Of a stretch of 64,000 nt of DNA, positions 60,363-64,000 are shown in pieces. A model generated the notes under the pieces. The model saw only the letters and a program-made list of their open reading frames with translations, made no database searches and was not told the origin of the DNA. The translations under genes and the position numbers were made by a program. Source of the DNA: Planctomycetia bacterium (GTDB lineage: Bacteria; Planctomycetota; Planctomycetia; Pirellulales; Thermoguttaceae); contig JAUNBG010000002.1 in assembly GCA_030527205.1 (NCBI GenBank), forward strand, positions 1-64,000. The letters run 5' to 3'. The first letter of the stretch is position 1; each line of letters begins with the position of its first letter.

Positions 60363-61046
60363 ATGATTTCCAATAAAAAAATATTTTTCTATAATCTCTT
60401 GATCATCCAAATACTGGGGCTCATTTTAATGGGAACATCAGGTTGCGCTGGAGCCATTTTCGGCCCTCTTTTTTTATTGAAAGGAACAGATGTTCCTGCC
60501 CTCTTCAAAAAAGAAGTTAAAGAAATTCCCAAAGAATCGAAAATCGTTGTCATTTGCCGATCTAGTTTAAATCTTTTTGGCGACGAAAACCCAAGCGGCG
60601 ATTTATCGCGTTGCATAACTTATTTGATGGAAGACAAGCTTTCGAAAAAGAAGTTTGAATGGATTCCCTATGACAAAGTTGAAGAGTCTTTTGACGATGA
60701 AAGTTTGATGCTCGAAAGTTTTTCCAAAATGGGAAAAAAAGTCAAGGCGGATTATGTCATTGGCGTCGATATGGACGATTTTAACATTCATCTTTCGTCT
60801 CAATTTTATCAAGGCCGTTCCAAACTTAACGTTAAATTGATTCAAGTCGAAACGGGAGAAATTATCGCTCAAAATTCGATGCCGCAATTTATTTATCCGC
60901 CGACGCCGATTATTAACACAGATATCCATTCTTCTGAATTTCAGAAAAAATTTATCGGCAAATTGGCCAATGAGGTCGGCAGTCTCTTTTATCCTCATGA
61001 TCCTCACGGAAATGTTGCAATGGATACAGATTTTCCTGCTCGATAA
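60363..61046 (+). CDS. Lipoprotein of unknown function
   Basis: The 227-residue protein has a signal peptide and lipobox GTSGC (Cys at about residue 28). The mature domain has the pattern KIVVICRSSLNLFGDENPSG, a helix, then VKADYVIGVDMDDFNIHLSS and KLNVKLIQVETGEIIAQNSM. The order of an alpha/beta half and a strand pair with 'ADYVIGxxxDxF...' resembles outer-membrane-associated lipoproteins that gather near transporters, but I cannot name a family. GAGGAA precedes the ATG. Confidence 0.8.
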   Translation: MISNKKIFFYNLLIIQILGLILMGTSGCAGAIFGPLFLLKGTDVPALFKKEVKEIPKESKIVVICRSSLNLFGDENPSGDLSRCITYLMEDKLSKKKFEWIPYDKVEESFDDESLMLESFSKMGKKVKADYVIGVDMDDFNIHLSSQFYQGRSKLNVKLIQVETGEIIAQNSMPQFIYPPTPIINTDIHSSEFQKKFIGKLANEVGSLFYPHDPHGNVAMDTDFPAR

Positions 61047-61135
61047 AATGAAAACGATTCTAAAGGTTGAAATATTTTTTGAATATCGCCATTTTTTGAA
61101 TTCCAAAACGGTTAATAAGATCAAACTTTTTGAGT

Positions 61136-61159
61136 TATAATCAAGCCTGTTGAAAATTC
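61136..61159 (-). repeat. Family B core between convergent genes
   Basis: The minus strand reads GAATTTTCAACAGGCTTGAT then TATAA. The flank continues with GCAAACCCGCAAGCG and a GGGCAA/TTGCCC pair, giving the longest family B copy (about 61136-61240). It lies between convergent gene ends, an exception to the upstream pattern. Confidence 0.75.
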
Positions 61160-61300
61160 AATTGCCCGATTCGCAAACCCGCAAGCGAACAGGCTGATTA
61201 CGAAAGGGCAAAGGCGAATCGGGTTGCCCAATTTCGTTTCGGCCAATATTCAAGATTGATTAAAATTATTCAAGATTATTGTCAAGATATTAGAGTTATT

Positions 61301-62539
61301 CTATTTAATAAAAACGGCAACTTCCGCAGGCGGATAGGATTTTCGTTTTCGCGTCAAAATGGGAGCGTTCAAAAGATCAAAGGAAAAGCGATCATCGGAT
61401 TCGATAACGAACATTGAATCATTTGGCGCAACGTTTCTAAGCGTTTGAATCAATTTCAACATTTCGGATTGACGCGAAACATAAAATTCGTAAGGAGGCG
61501 AACAAAAGATCAACCAGGGAATATCAACCGGAAGATAATCAAACGATTGCGGAAAGGAAACAGGATTCAAATCCGTCGATTTTTCAAGATTCTTTCCCCA
61601 AAAGAAAACATCTGTTGTTACAACGTTTATTTTGGATACAATCTCTGGTTTTCGTTCGCAAACCAGTTCTATATTTCTTTTTGCTATTCGAGCTGTTGGA
61701 AAATGAACTTCAATCATTGTTCCAGAAACAGCGCCTCGACTGATTGCTTCCAAACAGAGAGCGCCGGTCCCGGCAAAAAGATCAAGGGCATGTCTCCCTT
61801 GAATATCCGTTCCGATCAAATTGAAAACAGCTTCTCGAACTCGATCTTTCATCGGACGAACTCGATGATCCCCGCTATATTCAAGCTTCGTTCCGCGCAA
61901 ACTGCCGCCTATAATTCTCAAACCAACTGTTTTCCCTCGTTCTCCCGGTTCGCTTCCAACGTTTCGATTGCTCTTCGATGGCAAAACGTTAGTTTTTGTT
62001 GTTTCAATTTGATTATTCTTTTTTTTATTTCTTTTTGACTTTGATTGAGAATTATGATCCTCGAGTTCCAAACTCGTTTCGTTTTTCGATCTGGATAATT
62101 TCTTTAATTGTTTTTTATTCGAAAAATTTAAATTCGCCTGACTTTTCTGTTCGGAAGACCCTTTTTTTTCCTGATCAATTTGAGTTGTATTTGCAATGAT
62201 TGATTGGACATTCTGATAATGTTCAATAAATTCTTTACTGCTCAATAATCGAGGCGTTTTTAAGGCTTCTTCTGTTTCCAATATCTTTTGGCGAGTTTTT
62301 TTGGAAAATCCTTTTTTTTCGGACAAATTGACTTTTTCCGATTTTCCTATGATATAGACGTCGTCATAAATCAATTTGCCATTTTCTGGCTCTTCATCGG
62401 CCTGACCCATCGAATCGTTTGAAGACCCGGCAAGATTTTTTCGATAATTTGCTCGATTTCGATGATATTCTTCAAACGAAAGTCGAGAAGTTTCTTTTGA
62501 TTCTTCGGATTGTTTTTTAAAAGGTCGGAATTTTGCCAA
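61301..62539 (-). CDS. rsmD: RsmD-type 16S rRNA guanine methyltransferase with a long N-terminal extension
   Basis: The C-terminal 200 residues match RsmD, which methylates G966 of 16S rRNA: LRIIGGSLRGTKLEYSGDHR, RPMKDRVREAVFNLIG, ALDLFAGTGALCLEAISRGA and IEVHFPTARIAKRNI. The catalytic N-methyltransferase motif is SPPY (in FCSPPYEFY) rather than the usual DPPY. About 210 residues precede the domain, rich in Ser, Lys, Asn and Glu, with no visible domain. The start is a TTG at 62539 preceded by CAGGAG at seven bases, far better supported than the upstream ATG at 62701. The 412-residue product is about twice the family length. Confidence 0.9.
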   Translation of the reverse strand: MAKFRPFKKQSEESKETSRLSFEEYHRNRANYRKNLAGSSNDSMGQADEEPENGKLIYDDVYIIGKSEKVNLSEKKGFSKKTRQKILETEEALKTPRLLSSKEFIEHYQNVQSIIANTTQIDQEKKGSSEQKSQANLNFSNKKQLKKLSRSKNETSLELEDHNSQSKSKRNKKKNNQIETTKTNVLPSKSNRNVGSEPGERGKTVGLRIIGGSLRGTKLEYSGDHRVRPMKDRVREAVFNLIGTDIQGRHALDLFAGTGALCLEAISRGAVSGTMIEVHFPTARIAKRNIELVCERKPEIVSKINVVTTDVFFWGKNLEKSTDLNPVSFPQSFDYLPVDIPWLIFCSPPYEFYVSRQSEMLKLIQTLRNVAPNDSMFVIESDDRFSFDLLNAPILTRKRKSYPPAEVAVFIK

Positions 62540-62942
62540 AATAATACTCCTGATATTTAAGCCAGACGTTCTATAACCTATAAATAATAAGGCTCTTTGT
62601 TTTGCGTTGTCCAACGTTACAATACAGAACAAGGGTTGACGCCAATATGAAATTCGGATATGATATATATTTCGTAAACTGACTGAAATTCCTGCCGGCA
62701 AACGTTACGCATCGGACTTCAAAAACGTTCAGACGAACAATGGCATCCTTTTTTTAAAACTGCCTTTTAAAAAGGCAATGATCTTCAACAATAGACAAAA
62801 TTCTGTTCAAACAGCAATCCAAAGCCGAAACGGGAACGAACTTCGACTTTGCGTAATTCGTCCATTGTTATTGGGTTTGCGAACATAAAATCAAAGGTTT
62901 TTCAACAGTCTTGAGTTTAAAACATTAAACAATATTTCCAAA
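62540..62942. other. Divergent region between rsmD and the IS630 remnant
   Basis: These 403 bases hold the rsmD ribosome binding site and a family B core (62897-62921). Nothing else was recognised. Confidence 0.5.
62897..62921 (+). repeat. Family B core upstream of the IS630 remnant
   Basis: GGTTTTTCAACAGTCTTGAG then TTTAA is a clear copy preceded by GGGTTTGCGAAC. It ends 21 bases before the transposase-like start codon. Confidence 0.7.
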
Positions 62943-63540
62943 ATGCGTAAACAACATCTTGTTAAATTGACGGACAAACAACGTTTGGAATTATACCAAA
63001 CGATCAAAAAAACACAGGGGAGCCCTCGCAAAATCAAACGAGATCAAATTTTGCTCAAAACTGATATTATTGGTTTCAATTGGGTTGAAACCAAAATCGC
63101 AAAAACGTTTGACTGCAAATTTCAATTCGTTGAAAAAATTCGCAATCGTTTTAATGAGTTTGGGTTTGAGGCAGCTCTTCATGAAAGACAATATAAATCC
63201 GACTCGAAGAAAAATTCTCAACAGCGAACAAGAAGCAAAGATCATTGTTTTACGGAAAACCAGACCGCCTCAAGTTCATTCCCGTTGGTCTTTTCGTCTT
63301 CTTACGAAACGAGTTATTGAACTAAAAATTGTCGAATCCATAAGTTATCAACCCATTAAACGTCTTTTCAATCAAGAAAATCATAAAGGCCGTTCGTTAA
63401 TTTGCTGCAAAAAACAATCATTGCCTCTTTTTCTTAAATTCAAACGAACAACGAAAGACAAGAAACTCAATCCGATCAACCCCCTGATTGTTGTCGGGCT
63501 TACGAAAACAAAATTCGGGGTTTTTAACGGGTTCGAGTAA
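62943..63540 (+). pseudogene. IS630-family transposase remnant, frameshifted and truncated
   Basis: Frame 62943-63320 encodes MRKQHLVKLTDKQRLELYQT and RKIKRDQILLKTD...AKTFDCKFQFVEKIRNRF, the IS630 N-terminal helix-turn-helix, up to FEAALHERQY. The match then continues in the +1 frame (63070-63540) with EAKIIVLRKTRPPQVHSRWS and FRLLTKRVIELKIVESISYQ, the conserved second helix-turn-helix. The break is near 63180-63210. After PIKRLF the sequence loses similarity, and the DDE catalytic domain (the remaining half of an IS630 transposase) is absent. I see no terminal inverted repeats bounding an element. A family B core lies 21 bases upstream of its start. Confidence 0.85.
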
Positions 63541-63609
63541 AATAGTATCGAATTGAACGCCTCTCAAAATTTATTTTAAGACGAAACCGTCTTTGAAATA
63601 CGAAAAACG

Positions 63610-64000
63610 ATGTCAAAACAAAACTATTCCTATTCTTTTTCCTTGGTTTCTCTTGGTTGCCCCAAAAATCTGACCGACAGCGAAACGATGTCCGGAATGC
63701 TTATTCAGGCCGGATGGAATTTCAAAACAGAAATCATTGATTCTATTGATCTCATGATTATCAACAGCTGCGGTTTTTTGCAATCCGCAAGAGATGAAAC
63801 TTTTGAACAGATCGACATTTTTTCCGATCTTAAATCAAAAGGAATAATAAAGCGTCTTATTGTAACGGGTTGCGTTATCAATTCCAATGCAGAAAATCTC
63901 CAGAAACGTTTTTCTTTGGTCGACGCTTGGTTGAGTCCTTTCGATGAACATAAAATACAGGAAGTTGCCGACATTCTATTTTCCAGAATCAATAATCCAA
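63610..64000 (+). CDS. rimO: Ribosomal protein S12 methylthiotransferase RimO (partial, runs off the right edge)
   Basis: The 130 codons present give SLVSLGCPKNLTDSETMSGM, then LMIINSCGFLQSARDETFEQ and RLIVTGCVINSNAENL, the N-terminal methylthiotransferase domain. Its three cysteines, Cys17, Cys54 and Cys88, bind the auxiliary 4Fe-4S cluster. The radical SAM domain lies beyond the window. RimO methylthiolates an aspartate of ribosomal protein S12. GCPKN followed by T-D-S-E is the RimO rather than the MiaB form. The ATG at 63610 has no obvious ribosome binding site. Confidence 0.95.
   Translation, partial: MSKQNYSYSFSLVSLGCPKNLTDSETMSGMLIQAGWNFKTEIIDSIDLMIINSCGFLQSARDETFEQIDIFSDLKSKGIIKRLIVTGCVINSNAENLQKRFSLVDAWLSPFDEHKIQEVADILFSRINNP

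Overview
The window is a 64-kb piece of an AT-rich bacterial chromosome that is almost certainly planctomycetal. The strongest sign is the gene at 26407, a DUF1559 protein with a type-IV-pilin-like N-terminal helix, a planctomycete signature family. Supporting signs are several secreted or lipid-anchored families I associate with planctomycetes, a DUF11-repeat protein, a fused SecDF, and an elongation factor P of the EfpL (YeiP) type. The low GC and the Asn/Ser/Gln-rich insertions in many proteins suggest a reduced-GC, perhaps host-associated lineage. That last step is inference; no rRNA is present to place it.

Layout. 1-2000: YgiQ-type radical SAM protein (runs off the left edge), then tRNA-Leu(CAA). 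2965-6982: yajC and a fused secDF. 7367-10427: ruvA and ligA. 10509-12925: small membrane protein, small lipoprotein, a 59-residue basic protein, rpmI and rplT. 13147-16673: phoH, ybeY and an iron-type alcohol dehydrogenase. 16863-22764: recA, an S41 protease, efpL, ribF and a HIT protein. 22846-25920: a secreted TIM-barrel protein and larC. 26407-34295: a cell-surface block with the DUF1559 protein, a transthyretin-like lipoprotein, two related secreted proteins and a DUF11-repeat protein. 35097-40900: dnaK, tgt and a thioredoxin-fold protein lacking its cysteines. 41494-49445: a Cys- and Gln/Asn-rich secreted protein, valS and a putative outer-membrane barrel. 49811-54891: a GntP permease and three uncharacterised proteins. 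55524-60265: a ketosynthase-like protein without its catalytic triad, tmk and small unknown proteins. 60363-64000: a lipoprotein, an N-terminally extended rsmD, a broken IS630 transposase and the start of rimO.

Most genes are separate transcription units with long spacers. The spacers carry two repeat families that explain much of the non-coding DNA. Family A is nine copies of a roughly 108-bp element with 16-bp terminal inverted repeats, mostly just downstream of genes. Family B is at least a dozen copies of a degenerate element with a core close to GATTTTCAACAGGCTTGA plus an A/T-rich tail, mostly upstream of genes and pointing toward them. These two families are the least explained structures here. 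Among proteins, the most striking are the ketosynthase homologue in which Cys-His-His reads Arg-Glu-Asn, and the RsmD with a roughly 210-residue disordered-looking N-terminus.

Limits: all calls were made by eye from sequence and remembered family features. No database search, alignment or folding program was run. DUF numbers marked tentative are from memory.
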